A DNA stretch of 64,000 nt from Fragum whitleyi (lineage: Eukaryota; Mollusca; Bivalvia; Cardiida; Cardiidae), in NCBI GenBank assembly GCA_948146395.1, contig OX411543.1, forward strand, positions 27,854,026 through 27,918,025, written 5' to 3'. Within the stretch, counting starts at the first letter, position 1; each line of letters starts with the position of its first letter. Shown here in pieces: positions 1-10,252 of this stretch. The notes below the pieces were generated by a model, which had not been told where the DNA came from, ran no database searches, and was given only the letters and a program-made list of their open reading frames with translations. Made by a program: the position numbers and the translations under genes.

Positions 1-63
1 TTACTGTTTGTCAATAAGGCTTAATGTCTGGAAAAATACAATATTTAAACACAATTTAAATTT

Positions 64-478
64 CTAGCTTGGCTGTTTTCAAAGAAAACCCAAGGTATTA
101 TGATCACCTTGGTGTCGTTGGCGTTGTTGTTAGCATTGATGTTGGTGTTGGCGTTGGTGTGACAAACATTAACCTTGGTCATAACTTTTGAATGGTAAGT
201 CATAGAGCCTTCATATTTCACATGATCATTGCTTGGGACAAGACCTTTCTGTAGGTACCAAGTTCAAGGTCATCAGTCAAGGTCAGGGTCATTTTCAAGG
301 TCAAATTTGTTGGAAAAAAATTTAACCTTGGTCATAACTTTTGAATGGTAAGTCATAGAGCCTTCATATTTCACATGATCATTGCTTACCTTTCTGTAGG
401 TACCAAGTTCATGTATTTGCATTTGCCTAAGAAATAATAAACAGCCGAGCGTTGACATTGGCTTGCGGTGCTCTTGTT
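64..478 (+). mobile_element. H5-family non-autonomous repeat element
   Basis: The head reads GCTTGGCTGTTTTC followed by AAAGAAAACC. The body holds about one and a half copies of a ~150 bp unit beginning AACCTTGGTCATAACTTTTG, with AAGGTCA runs. The element ends ...GGTGCTCTTGTT. A longer copy with the same head and end is at 49514-50215. No protein is encoded; open frames inside are chance frames. Confidence 0.7.
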
Positions 479-492
479 ACATCTTGGTCTCT

Positions 493-753
493 TCTTTATA
501 GTTGCAAGGTCAAGGGTTTGATCCCTGATGACGGCACTCATTCTTTCCGACTATTTGTCTCTCACCAATGGGTTGATAATGGTAGACCTATGTAAGATAG
601 CCGCTGGAGACTAGGAAAGGATGTGGTGGCTGTACTGGTGAGTGAAATACCAGGAAACCATTGTTAGGTGCTCCAGCCACTGCAATATAACTGAAAAAAT
701 GTTGAAAGCCTGTAAAACTCCATTCAATCAATCAATCAATCTTTATAGCTGCA
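493..753 (+). mobile_element. 5'-truncated tRNA-derived SINE with target duplication over a splice acceptor
   Basis: The body matches copies at 21230, 24592 and 38947: a B-box-like GGTTTGATCCC, then TTTCCGACTATTTGTCTCTC, ACCAATGGGT, a GGAAAGGATGT segment, CCATTGTTAGGTGCTCC and a tail of CAAT repeats. The tRNA A-box half is missing. The flanks 493-506 and 740-753 match at 13 of 14 bases (TCTTTATAG then T or C, then TGCA). I read this as the target site duplication. The downstream copy is the acceptor of the next exon. Confidence 0.8.
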
Positions 754-895
754 GAAAGCATCATGTCAGGGGGAGGAGAAGGGCGGAGTCACGCGATGCG
801 AGACAACTACATGGACAGTAATCAACATCGATTCTCAACCTCTGCAAAAAAGGCCACAAGTACTCCACCAAAAAGAAAGGATTTTCTCTCACCAA
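749..895 (+). CDS. YTHDC2: YTHDC2 coding exon (first in window): linker before the YTH domain
   Basis: This open stretch encodes about 48 residues of polar, Ser/Lys-rich linker ending TPPKRKDFLSP. It is followed by a GTAAGA donor at 896. The acceptor is TATAG (exon from 749) or CTGCAG (exon from 755); both leave the same incoming phase. It ends in phase 1 and joins exactly to the next exon at 7020, giving a lysine codon. It has no domain of its own. The assignment rests on phase continuity with the YTH exons and on the similar disordered linker before the YTH domain in animal YTHDC2. The SINE target duplication overlaps the acceptor. Earlier exons (helicase part) must lie upstream of the window. 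Confidence 0.6.
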
Positions 896-1130
896 GTAAG
901 ATGTTGACTTGAAATTTTGGATTAACGAGAGATTGAAAGACAGTACATTGAATTGGTCAAATTCAGATCTTATCCTGTCTTCAAAAGACATGCACCATGG
1001 TGAATAGAAACATTAAATTGCAGCTTCTATTAGATGAAGTGACAAGCTACAGAGAGAGGGAGTATTTTGGATTTTAGATCAAAAGAGTTTCAATGAATAT
1101 AGCACCAAGCCTATGTTTTTGATACTTATT
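896..1130. other. Intron sequence, nothing recognised
   Basis: Start of the 6.1 kb intron after the first exon; the donor is GTAAGATG. No repeat or gene signature was seen before the H4 element. Confidence 0.5.
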
Positions 1131-1838
1131 ATACCCCCCACCTACGAAGTAGTGGGGGGTATATTGGTTTCACCATGTCTGTCTGTCTGTCTGTCCATCC
1201 ATCAATCCATCCGTCCGTCCGTCCGTCCGTAGACCTTTTCGTTTCCGGACTCTAACTCAAGAACTAAATGACCTACAATCATGAAACTTTATACAAATGT
1301 TACTTATGACCCAAGGAAGTGCCCTATTGTTTTTGGGTCATATAGGTCAAAGGTCACAGTAGATTTTTGTTCAATTTTCATTTCCGGACTCTAACTTGAG
1401 AACCAAGTGACCTACATGCATGAAACTTTATGCAAATGTTGCTTATGACCCAAGGAAGTGCCCTATTGTTTTGGGGTCATATAGGTCAAAGGTCAAGGTC
1501 ACAGTCAATTTTTGTGCAATTTTTGTTTCCAGACTCTAACTCGAGAACCAAGTGACCTACATGCATGAAACTTTATGCAAATTTTGCTTATGATCCAAGG
1601 AAGTGCCCTTTTGTTTTGGGGTCATATAGGTCAAAGGTCAAGGTCACAGTCAATTTTTGTTCAATTTTCATTTCTGGACTCTTAACTCAAAAACCAAGCG
1701 ACCTAGAATCATGAAACTTCATGCAAATGCTACATTTGACCTCAATATTAGTTGCAAACACATCCTGCACTAACAGCACTTACATTCTGACAAAGCGCTT
1801 GTGGGGGGTATTAGTCGGCTTTGCGACAGTTCTAGTTT
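1131..1838 (+). mobile_element. H4-family repeat element
   Basis: The head is an ATACCCCCCA ... GGGGGGTAT hairpin, followed by (GTCT)n and (GTCC)n tracts. The body is about four ~120-130 bp units starting TTTCCGGACTCTAACT, with AAGGTCACAG. The inverse arm GGGGGGTATTAG lies near the end, and the terminus is GACAGTTCTAGTTT. Other copies are at 38188-38921 and, decayed, at 25228-25633. Confidence 0.75.
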
Positions 1839-2565
1839 GATTTGTCTCGTCAAGAGTACCAACAACAAAGGGTTATATTGAGAAATAAAGATTTTAAATT
1901 GGCTTTACCCCGTCTTTACTGTTAAAATAATTTATTTTTGCCCTTAGATGCACAGCACTGCTATAGAAGGGTTGATAAGGTCTGTAGAGAGAGACAATAA
2001 GGGGAAATTTAGGACACTGTTAAAAAAAAAAGAATAATGGTAAAAACTGACAGACCTCTGCTGTCAATTAAAAATGGATTTATCAATTTAAACATTGATT
2101 TATAATGACATCACTATTGAAATCAAACATTTTCCGCCGTTTTGTTAAATTATCTTAGCAGATTGGCAACTTCAATGACCTAACTAGTAACTACAGCTTG
2201 AATAAGCTGTAGTAAAGACAATAACATTGTTTTCTAATGATTTCCTTTTTTTTCCTATCTATTATGATTTATTTTACAGACGGATTATGTTTAAGTCTTT
2301 GATAGGCATGTCATGATGTCTGCAACACAAATGCTATGTTCCCACTGCCGATTTGATCAACTTAATCAAGTCCTATTAAGCAATCAATTTCTGACTGAGC
2401 TTGGTCTGCATAAGGGATTGAGGAAGGTAGGGGCAATTGAGAATTGCTGGAATCTTTTTCAGACTTCCAACCCATCAAAAATACCCATTTATAGTCAAGT
2501 AGATAATTCGATTAAGAAGCATTTAGAAATACAGAAACGGGTGCAAGATCAAGCTGATTGTGAAT
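1839..2565. other. Intron sequence, little recognised
   Basis: AT-rich. A short inverted repeat around 2190-2215 (CTACAGCTTG / TAAGCTGTAG) resembles the hairpin at 20978. No coding signal I trust. Confidence 0.5.
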
Positions 2566-2813
2566 CAGGGGCCTGTTTTACGAAACATCTTAAAATCATT
2601 TTTTTGTGTAAGTCAAAAATTACAGTTGCTTCTAGAGCAGTAACTAGATATGGAATTCTGCCATGCATCATCTCATGGGAATCGTCTTCTAAAGACGATT
2701 CTGGTGAGATATTGCAAGGCAGAATTTAACAATGAATGAGAACACAAGGTACGATTTGTGATGTTGACTTACGATTAATTTTTTCGTAAGAAGTTTAGTA
2801 AAACGGGGCCCTG
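2566..2813. mobile_element. MITE with GGGGCC..GTTTTAC terminal inverted repeats
   Basis: The left end CAGGGGCCTGTTTTACGAAA is mirrored at the right by GTAAAACGGGGCCCTG, and TCTT/AAGA follow in inverse. It also holds an inner inverted pair, GAATCGTC / GACGATTC, near 2680-2700. About 248 bp and no coding capacity. The superfamily was not determined and no clear target duplication was seen. Confidence 0.6.
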
Positions 2814-3489
2814 TTGTGTACAGATGGAGTGCAATAAGGTTGATATCCTTCACCGGCGCTATACACCACCATTCCCAATCTGTACTTGAGTTATTCTCAA
2901 CCTCTTCTTCATCAAGTTGAGCTGATACACGGCATCACTCCACTATTCTTAATTACCATTAGGTAGAAGGTTTAGAAGGTCAAGTAGAGATTGAGTTTGT
3001 CAGGAAGTGTATACTCAAGTATAAATCAGGATGAACGGCAGTTATAGAAAGATCAGGTAGCGATTGTATATAGATCAGAATGGTCAAGAAGGGGTCTAGT
3101 AGTTATCGAGTTAAGGTTGGGATGATCAAGTTGACATTAGAATGGAGGTTGCAATCATGAAAGGGTTTTGAATACTCATGTAGGGACTTGGTTCAATTGA
3201 CTTAAGATGAAGAAGAAGTCCTGTATATGCATTGTGGTTGAGCTTAGTTGGGTTTGATGGGATCATCTAGGGGATCAAGTTGATCAAGTTATTAGGATCT
3301 GGAGTGGGAACCTAGCATTTACCAAAATCTTAACATTGCCAATTTCTTTAAGGCCTTTCAAGATACTATGCTCATATTTGGTAAAATAATACACCTCTAT
3401 GATAATACATCTGCAGATGCAGATACGTGACAATCAAGGTGATGTGACAAGGTCAAGGTTGTCTATATCAAAGTAAAAATTTGCCAATT
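2814..3489. other. Intron sequence with GATCAAGTTGA-like low-complexity repeats
   Basis: Loose repetition of GATCAAG, AAGTTGA and GGTCAAG words from about 3000 to 3300. No gene or element ends seen. Confidence 0.35.
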
Positions 3490-3957
3490 TCCTTTTTTAT
3501 ATGCCGCCAGGGTAGTTGTATATTAGTATCATCTCTCTTTGTCTGTCTATATTTTCATTTCTTGTTAACAAATCTTCCCCTTCAACTATTGATGAGTTTG
3601 CATAAAAAATTTACAGAATATTCCTCTTCAAGTGACCATGTAAAAACATTGTCTCAATTTTGTGATTCATGTACTATGCTGCATCACTGTTACTTTGGCA
3701 TGGTTTGTGGTGGATTTGTTATTGGCATTGGTGTTGGTGTTAGAAAATGTGTAGGCATGACAAACTTTAACCTTGGTCATATCTCTGTTGTTATTAAAGA
3801 TATCTTCATAAAACTTGGCATGTGTGTTTACCATCTCAAGAGCTATCCAGACTATCAAGGGGGATAACTCTGTAAGCATATTGTGAGAGTTATACCACTT
3901 TTTGCATTATCCAGCACCTGCCGCCACCATGACATCTGTAGGCAGTACTCTTGTTAG
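3490..3957 (+). mobile_element. Decayed H6 head followed by an H5-related (H5b) element
   Basis: 3497-3545 resembles a worn H6 head (TATATGCCGCCAGGG) with TCTGTCTAT. From about 3700 the sequence matches 54511-54794: TTGGTGTTGG, ACTTTAACCTTGGTCATATC, TTATCCAGCACCTGC and an end of GGCAGTACTCTTGTT. Frames here on either strand are not genes. Confidence 0.5.
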
Positions 3958-4260
3958 ACTGTATTTTAAATCCTCTTTGCCAGTGGAAATCCAACAGTGT
4001 GACGGGAGTATCGATAGGCGTAACCAGGATTTTGTTATTTACACACACTCTTGGCCACCAACATAAAATGTGTAGGATAAAGGCGATATGTGGACTGTAA
4101 CTATTACAAAAGATGAATGTCCTTGACCACTCTCCTTTTTAGCTCACCTTGAGCACAAAGTGCTCAAGGTGAGCTATTGTGATCGTACAATGTCCGTCGT
4201 CTGTTGTCAGTCATGCGTCATGTGGTGTGCTTCATGCGTTGTCCGTCGTCCACAATTTTT

Positions 4261-5825
4261 AGCTCCACTGGTCGAAGGCCAGCGAGCTTTTGTCATGGCA
4301 GAGTGTCCGTCGTGCGTCCATGCATGTGTTCGTGCATGCGTGAGTCCATCTGTAAACTATTTCTTTAAACATCTTCTTCTCCCAAACCAATGGGCGGATT
4401 TTAACCAAACTTGGGTGGCCTTCTTCTTAAATTGTTCAAAGAATTTTGATTGGCCCCCAAATATGGGCGTGGCAGGGCATGGCATTTTTATGCCCCCGCA
4501 TCGATAGATCGGGGGCATATTGTTTTACTCATGTCCGTCTGTCTGTCTGTCCGTCCGTCTGTCTGTCCATCTGTCTGTCCGTTCGTCCGTCTGTCCGAAA
4601 ACTTAACCTTGCCAATATCTTCAAGCCTATTCAAGATACAAAGCTAATATTTGGCATGATGATAGATCTCAATGATCCGCATATGCTGGTACCAAAGTCA
4701 AGGTCATGTGACAAGGTCAAGGTCATCTGTCAAGGTCAAACGTCCAAAAACTTAACTCGAAAACTTAAACTTGCAAATATCTTCAAGCCTATTCAAGATA
4801 CAAAGCTAATATTTGGCATGATGATAGATCTCAATGATCCGCATCCGCTGTTTCCAAAGTCAAGGTCATGTGACAAGGTCAAGGTCATCTGTCAAGGTCA
4901 AACTTTGAAAAAAAATGCTGTTACGGGGGCATTCGTGTTTCACAAAACACATCTTGCATTTTTTCACTTTGAAATCTTTAAAAATCTTCTCCTCCCAAAC
5001 CATTGGGCTGATTTCAATGAAACTTGGCATGGATGTTCCTTGGGTGACCCTTTACTTAAATTGTTCAAGAAATATTGATTGGCCCATAAATATGGGCTTG
5101 GCAGGGTGGGGCTTATTTTGAGCCCAAAATCTTTGAACGACATCTCCTCCTGAACCACTGAGCCAATTTCAATGAAACTTTAACAGAATGTTCCTTGGTT
5201 GACCCTTTACTTAAATTGTTCAAGAAATTTTGATTGGTCCTTAAATATGGGTGTGGCAGGGTGGGGCCTATTTTGAGCCTGAAACTTTCGAATGACATTT
5301 TCTCTGGAACCACTCAGCCAATTTCAATGAAACTTTACCAGAATGTTCCTTTAGTGTCTCTTTTCAAAAATTGATTGCTAAATTTTGATTTACCCATAAA
5401 TTTGGGTGTGGCAGGGCAGGGCTTATTTTGAGGCCAAACTCCTTGAACGATATCTCCTCCGGAACCACTCAGCCAATTTCAATGAAACTTTACCAGAATG
5501 TTTCTTGGGTGACTATTTACTTAAATTGTTCAAGAAATTTTGATTGGTCCATACATATTGGCGTGGCAGGCGGGGCCTATTTTGGCCCCGAAATCTTTGA
5601 ACGACATCTTCTGAACCTTTGGTTTAATAAGATGGGTAAAGGGTTGCAGGTTCATTGTGATTGAGTATTTTGGTGCAATATGGACCAGAACCAGTTAATC
5701 ATTATTAAATAGGTCATAGGAGATTTCAGAGTGTTAATATATTCATTTAAAGTAAGCTTTATTTAATGAAAGTCTAAAGATTTTAAAGCCAGTGGAGCGA
5801 TACAGGCCCTCTTGGGCCTCTTGTT
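4261..5825 (+). mobile_element. H2-family element nested in H1
   Basis: The head is AGCTCCACTGG...CCAGCGAGCT. Units of ~165 bp carry TTTCAATGAAACTTGGCATG, CCTTGGGTGACCC and ATGGGCGTGGCAGGG. The inverse arm GCCAGTGGAGC and the end GGGCCTCTTGTT close it. A sister copy at 36745-37839 lacks the H3 insertion found here. Confidence 0.75.
4490..4955 (+). mobile_element. H3-family element nested in H2
   Basis: The head is ATGCCCCCGCATCG with its inverse CGGGGGCAT, then a GTCC/GTCT microsatellite. Two ~130 bp units follow with TATTCAAGATACAAAGCTAA and CAAGGTCATGTGACAAGG. The inverse arm GGGGGCATTC and the end ACACATCTTG close it. GCATTTTT occurs on both sides, a possible target duplication. Confidence 0.7.
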
Positions 5826-7019
5826 TAAAACATCTTCTCCTTCTAAACTGGTGGGCCAATCTTTCTAAAACTTTGCAGGGATATTTCTTGGGTCAAGCTC
5901 TTCCAAAGTTGTTCAAATAAATGAAATCCACCCTTAACTCTCCCTTTACCCTTAACAAAAAGGGTGAAAATAGGAAAATCTTTAAAAATCTTCTTCTCTG
6001 AAACCAGAAGGTAGACAGCTTTCATATTTGGTATGTAGTATCACCTAGTGGACCTCTACCAAGTATGTCCATATCATGACCCTGGGATCATATTCTGGCG
6101 CCACTCCAGCACAACCCTTTTTACATAGAATCAAAGAGGAAAACCTTTAAAAATCTTCTTCTCTGAAACCAGATGGCAGACAGCTTTCATATTTGGTATG
6201 TAGCATCACCTAGTGGGCCTCTACCAAGTTTGTTCATATCAAGACCCTGGGGTCATATTTGGGCTCCACCGGGGCACACCCCTTTTAGCTCATCTGAGCA
6301 CAAAGGGTAAAAAACGAAAATCTTCAAAAATCTTCTTCTCGGAAACAGGAGGGCACACAGTTTTTATTTTTGGTATGTAGCATCATCTAGTGGGCTTCTA
6401 CCGAGTTTGTTCATATCAAGCCCTTTAGGTCATATTTCGGCTCCACCTGGGCTCAACCCTTAGCTCATCAGAGCATGATGGGAGAAAAGAGGAAAATCTT
6501 CAAAAATCTTCTTCTCTGAAACCAGAAGGCAGACAGCTTTCATATTTAGTATGTAGCATCATCTAGTGGACCTCTACCAAGTTTGTTCATATCAAGACCC
6601 TTGAGTTACATTTGGGCTCCACCTGGATGCATCCTTTTTTACATAGAATCAAAGAGTGGAATGGCATATCCTTCTTGCTCTTGGCTAAAAACATTCCAGG
6701 GTATTGATCTTATGTTGACATCTGCCTATTTAATTAATGTGATGTCCCAGGGGTCAAAGAGACTCAGGTGAGCGATCTAGGACCATCATGGTCCTCTTGT
6801 TTATGATTTGATCATAGGTGATTAATCAAAAGATCGTAACTACAGCTGTAGTTTTGATGTTTTAATCATTCATCCACAATATTTTTTGAAAGAGGATTTA
6901 TTTCTATTATACACTTGTGTAATGTGTGTAATGGTAACACACTTGTGACAATTGAGCACCTTGTTAACAAATGCCACACTGTTGCAGTGACCTGAAGTAA
7001 GATTTTCCCATCATTTCAG

Positions 7020-7240
7020 AGCTTCCCCATTCCAATGATAGCTCAGCACACAGTAGTCCTTTACAGAGGAGTGGCACCAGCTCCCCTTCAAATAGCCCAA
7101 ATATTGGTTCCCAAAATGATGGACCCAGTCGCTTCTTTGTCATGAAGTGTTACAGTCAGAAAAACGTGGATATGTCTGTCAGTAAAGGGGCCTGGGCTAC
7201 TTCAAAAGCAAATGAGAGGAAACTGAACAAAGCTTTTCAG
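7020..7240 (+). CDS. YTHDC2: YTHDC2 coding exon: linker and N-terminal part of the YTH domain
   Basis: The acceptor is CATTTCAG and the donor GTATAT; the exon enters in phase 1 and leaves in phase 0. It encodes 73 residues plus the split codon. First comes a Ser/Pro/Asn-rich disordered linker. Then the YTH domain begins with SRFFVMKCYSQKNVDMSVSK, followed by GAWATSKANERKLNKAFQ. The Trp of the KGAW motif corresponds to the first Trp of the m6A-binding aromatic cage in YTH proteins. The NERKLNKAF motif is a YTH hallmark and is closest to YTHDC2 from memory. The protein family binds N6-methyladenosine in RNA; YTHDC2 also carries an RNA helicase and acts in germ cells in vertebrates. Confidence 0.93.
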
Positions 7241-7856
7241 GTATATTTCAATGGCTTAGTGTAAAATAACTGTAACTGCTTATACATATATAGACAGTTA
7301 GAACTGCTTCTCATTGAACCATCAATTTAGTATTCAATATCATCATCTACTCAGCCATTTACCCACAACATGACAACATAGTTTTTAAAAACCTGCATGG
7401 ATCCATTAGTCTTTTTGGGGAAGGAGAAGTGGTTTCTGGGGGAAGAGCAGCATTCCAGCAGAAAATGTAGTTGAACAATATTGAAATTTGTTTTTTGATG
7501 TGCAAAATGTTGTAAATACAGCTCTGTGCAAGCTTTTGTTAGGACATTTAGCTTGCCCTCTTACCTAATAGTACCTTGATTTCCCCAACTAGATCTGGGC
7601 ATGGACAGAAGTTTATGAGATAGGGTAGAAAAAATAAATTGAAGTGTTGAAGGTGATGAGGTGTATTCTATAGCGCTTGTATAAATCAATCTCCTAAGGG
7701 ACAATCAAAAGGTGAATGCTTAAATTAGGTTTTCTATGCATTTTCTTTAATCCTAGAACCCAATGTACAAAGCAAGCACATTGGGGAGATTCAAAAGATG
7801 ATTGCCTAAAACAGGTTTTCTATGCATTTTCTTTAAATCTTAGAACCGAATGTATA
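7241..7856. other. Intron with a worn fold-back hairpin and ~95 bp repeat
   Basis: 7249-7312 is a degraded version of the fold-back seen at 46613 (AATGGCTTAGTG, AACTGTAACTGC). 7705-7850 holds two copies of a ~95 bp unit with TTCTATGCATTTTCTTTAA; a third copy lies at 8715-8800, beyond the mariner remnant. Confidence 0.45.
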
Positions 7857-8709
7857 CTCTTCAAAAAAAGTTCTTTGACACTGTTTAAACATACGATTTT
7901 TCTGAGTTCATGTAAAGATTACGATAAATTTTGATTGATTTGTGAACAGTTATTATGACTTAAGAAAATCACATGTAAATACAATGAATTACTCAACAGC
8001 GTTTCTAGATAGAGACATCAATGTCAAATTACGTGAAATCTGAATTTCTCATTCAGCATGACTCTGCAGTTCCAGTTTAACTGAATAGCCCGGCTAGCTC
8101 TTCATTCTGTTGTGGATGAAACGCTACTTCTTGATTGATTTTTAAATTGAAGGTCTAGGCACACACCTGTAATGAAAACATGTCAAGCGAACGGAGCAAC
8201 AAAGTTGTAAAGTTATTGGTCGCCACAAGGTAGGCTCTATAAAAAAAGCCGTTGCAAATGACTTAGTTGTTTCTGGACAGACTATCTGGTACCTCTGGCA
8301 CCGCTTTAACATGGCTCACAGCGTTATGCATAGAGCCAGATCAGTCTGACCTTGGATAACAACGTTCGTCTAGGACGTCAATAACATAATGATATTTAGG
8401 ATTTTTTACTCTTACTGCTACTTCAGCAACAACTTAGGTCTTCAGTCTTAGTAGGATCTGTGTCTGTGGTAAGAAATTGTGGAACCAGATACGAGAGGTT
8501 GAGTTTGCCACTATAAGACACATGCGATGTAACATCTTTAATCAACGTCTCTAGTACAAATCTTGGATCAAAAAAGTAATTCTGATTTAATACAGTGTGA
8601 AGATGACTTGACTTCAACTTCATTGATTGATTTTACACACACATATAGATAATTTTGTCAAAATTAAAACCTGCATATAGATCATATGTCAAAGAACTTT
8701 TTTGAAGAG
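7857..8709. mobile_element. Decayed Tc1/mariner-type transposon
   Basis: Terminal inverted repeats of about 23 bp, beginning CTCTTCAAAAAAAGTTCTTT at the left and ending GAACTTTTTTGAAGAG at the right, with TA at the left flank. Inside, a + strand fragment near 8270-8360 reads like the helix-turn-helix to linker part of a Tc1/mariner transposase (IWYLWHRF, then HRARS). It is broken by stops. The element split an array of ~95 bp repeats. Confidence 0.6.
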
Positions 8710-9078
8710 CATATAAAGCAAGCACCTTAAGCAGATTCAAAAGTTGATTGCTTAAAACAGGTCTTCTATGCATTCGCTTTCAAATCAGAATTCAATGGGT
8801 TCTATCCTAATACAGTTGGTCTCTATGACAGGAATGACTATACAGACTATCTAGCTCAAGTGGCCCATCTATAAAGCGACCAACTTTATCAAGCAACTGC
8901 TTTCAAAATCCCCTTATTTGAATCAGAACATCTTAGATTGTATAGCTCATTTTTCTAAAATTGTTGTAAAGAATCCTATATTGTTGAAACTCACTAGAAT
9001 TCTAGTGAGTTTGTACAACATAGGATAAATGAGAAAATCACAATTATATACATATCTGAACAAAATTTGTCTCTTATT
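8710..9078. other. Intron with short palindrome
   Basis: 8977-9022 is an inverted repeat centred on GAATTC (ACTCACTAGAATTCTAGTGA) flanked by TTGTTG / TACAACA. Nothing else recognised. Confidence 0.45.
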
Positions 9079-9243
9079 CAGTAGGGTTCCCAAAACCCCC
9101 ATATGGGGGTGATTTACCCCCAAATAGAATCTTGTACCCCCTAATTATTGCAAGCAACCTTCTTTGTCTCATATAGAGGGGATACAGGCATGCTGCAAAA
9201 TAACCATTTTTACCCCAATTTTGAAAAAGCAGTGGGAACACTG
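9079..9243 (-). mobile_element. hAT-like MITE (GTTCCC ends)
   Basis: Ends CAGTAGGGTTCCCA and GTGGGAACACTG are inverted. Inside are ACCCCCATATGGGGGT and TTGCAAGCAACC. The same element in the opposite orientation is at 10090-10252. No coding capacity. Confidence 0.55.
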
Positions 9244-9282
9244 CGTTATTGTAAAGGATGTGTGTAGTAGAAAGCAATGCTC

Positions 9283-9511
9283 TTAACCCTTTGCTGTTTA
9301 ATCCCTGCTTTTTATGTGCCTAAGAATTTATGATTGAGAAAACATTGTGAAAAAAGAAGAAATTGCTTCGGACAAGCAATTTCTACTTTTTCCACACTGT
9401 TTTCTACCCTACTGAATGGTTATTTTTCAAATTAAATGCACTTTTAATTTTCGTCTGCAAAACCTTTGAATTTGGACAGGTCCAAAATTTAGTAAAACAG
9501 GAAAGGGTTAA
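9283..9511. mobile_element. TTAA-flanked MITE, family T1
   Basis: Starts TTAACCCTTTGCTGTTTAA and ends AAACAGGAAAGGGTTAA, so TTAA is duplicated outside CCCTTT/AAAGGG ends. The centre is a palindrome, GAAATTGCTT..AAGCAATTTC. TTAA target sites are typical of piggyBac-like MITEs. Other copies or parts are at 14512, 16601, 19800, 21722, 47700, 48835 and 53515. Confidence 0.8.
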
Positions 9512-10089
9512 GTAAGGCTATTTGGTGGTCCTGTTAGTGGTCACATAACACATGTCTTACTGTATGATATATTCTCACAGAATCCTTTTATGTTTGAACT
9601 TCCAAGAATCTTTTTAATGAGACAATTTTATTGACTACCAAGAACATAGGATTTAGTTACAAATATTTTCAAAAGCAATACTGTGGCTGTTTATAAGAGA
9701 TTTTACAATGCAATGCTGGAGTCATAAGTTCTAACTCCGGCTTGGCCAATTTTCATTTGACAATTGACATAAGTCAATGTGGCACCTAGAGTAATTTGTC
9801 TCCAACAAATAGGTGTATGATAAGGAATATGTTAAAGTTGGTTGAGCAGCTTACAGGGATCTGCCCAGGAATCAAATCAGTGGGGCCAAATGGCCCATTG
9901 GGTTTAGAAAAAGTGGGCCATTTCAGAAATTGTGGGGCCTTACCAAAAATTACAATAACAAAAGGTTAGCGAGCCAGGATTGTGTCATCATTTAAAGATA
10001 AGTAAGCGTACTGGACTATTAGGCTTTTTAACATTTTACTTGACTTGCAGATTAACACATAAGCATACTGATCTGTTGTGTTTACAGGC
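9512..10089. other. Intron with SINE-like remnant
   Basis: 9717-9840 resembles the 39505 SINE-like repeat after its tRNA-like head (GACATAAGTCAATGT). The rest is unrecognised AT-rich sequence. Confidence 0.35.
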
Positions 10090-10252
10090 CAGTGTTCCCA
10101 CTGGCATTCCAATCTGAGGGTAAAAATGGGTATTTTGCAGTATGCATGTACCCCCCTCTATATGAAACAAAGAAGGCTGCTTGCAAAAATAAGGGGTTCA
10201 AGCTCAGATTTGGGGGTAAATTACCCTCATTTGAGGGTTTTTGGGAACACTG
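10090..10252 (+). mobile_element. hAT-like MITE (GTTCCC ends), inverse copy
   Basis: Ends CAGTGTTCCCACTGG and TTGGGAACACTG. CAGGC flanks both sides and may be part of a target duplication. Same family as 9079-9243, in the opposite orientation. Confidence 0.6.

Larger units (their letters stand above)
4141..6802 (+). mobile_element. H1-family element, interrupted by nested H2
   Basis: The head is a near-perfect palindrome, AGCTCACCTTGAGCACAAAG and its inverse, then GTCCGTCGTC. The sequence stops at 4260 and resumes at about 5826 with AACATCTTCTCC, as in the uninterrupted copy at 11710. Units of ~180 bp follow (TTTGGTATGTAGCATCA, CTACCAAGTTTGTTCATATC). The inverse arm CAGGTGAGCGATCTAGG and end GGTCCTCTTGTTT close it. 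Confidence 0.75.

Noticed and set aside
1160..1240. CRISPR-like short regular repeats (GTCCGTCC)
   Set aside because: Simple microsatellite within eukaryotic repeat elements; no spacers or cas genes.
2313..2729. 138-residue open frame
   Set aside because: Its second half lies in the MITE at 2566-2813 and nothing in it resembles a protein domain.
4160..5664. Several overlapping frames of 60-210 residues
   Set aside because: They run across H1/H2/H3 tandem units and microsatellite (PSVCLSVRPS-type translations).
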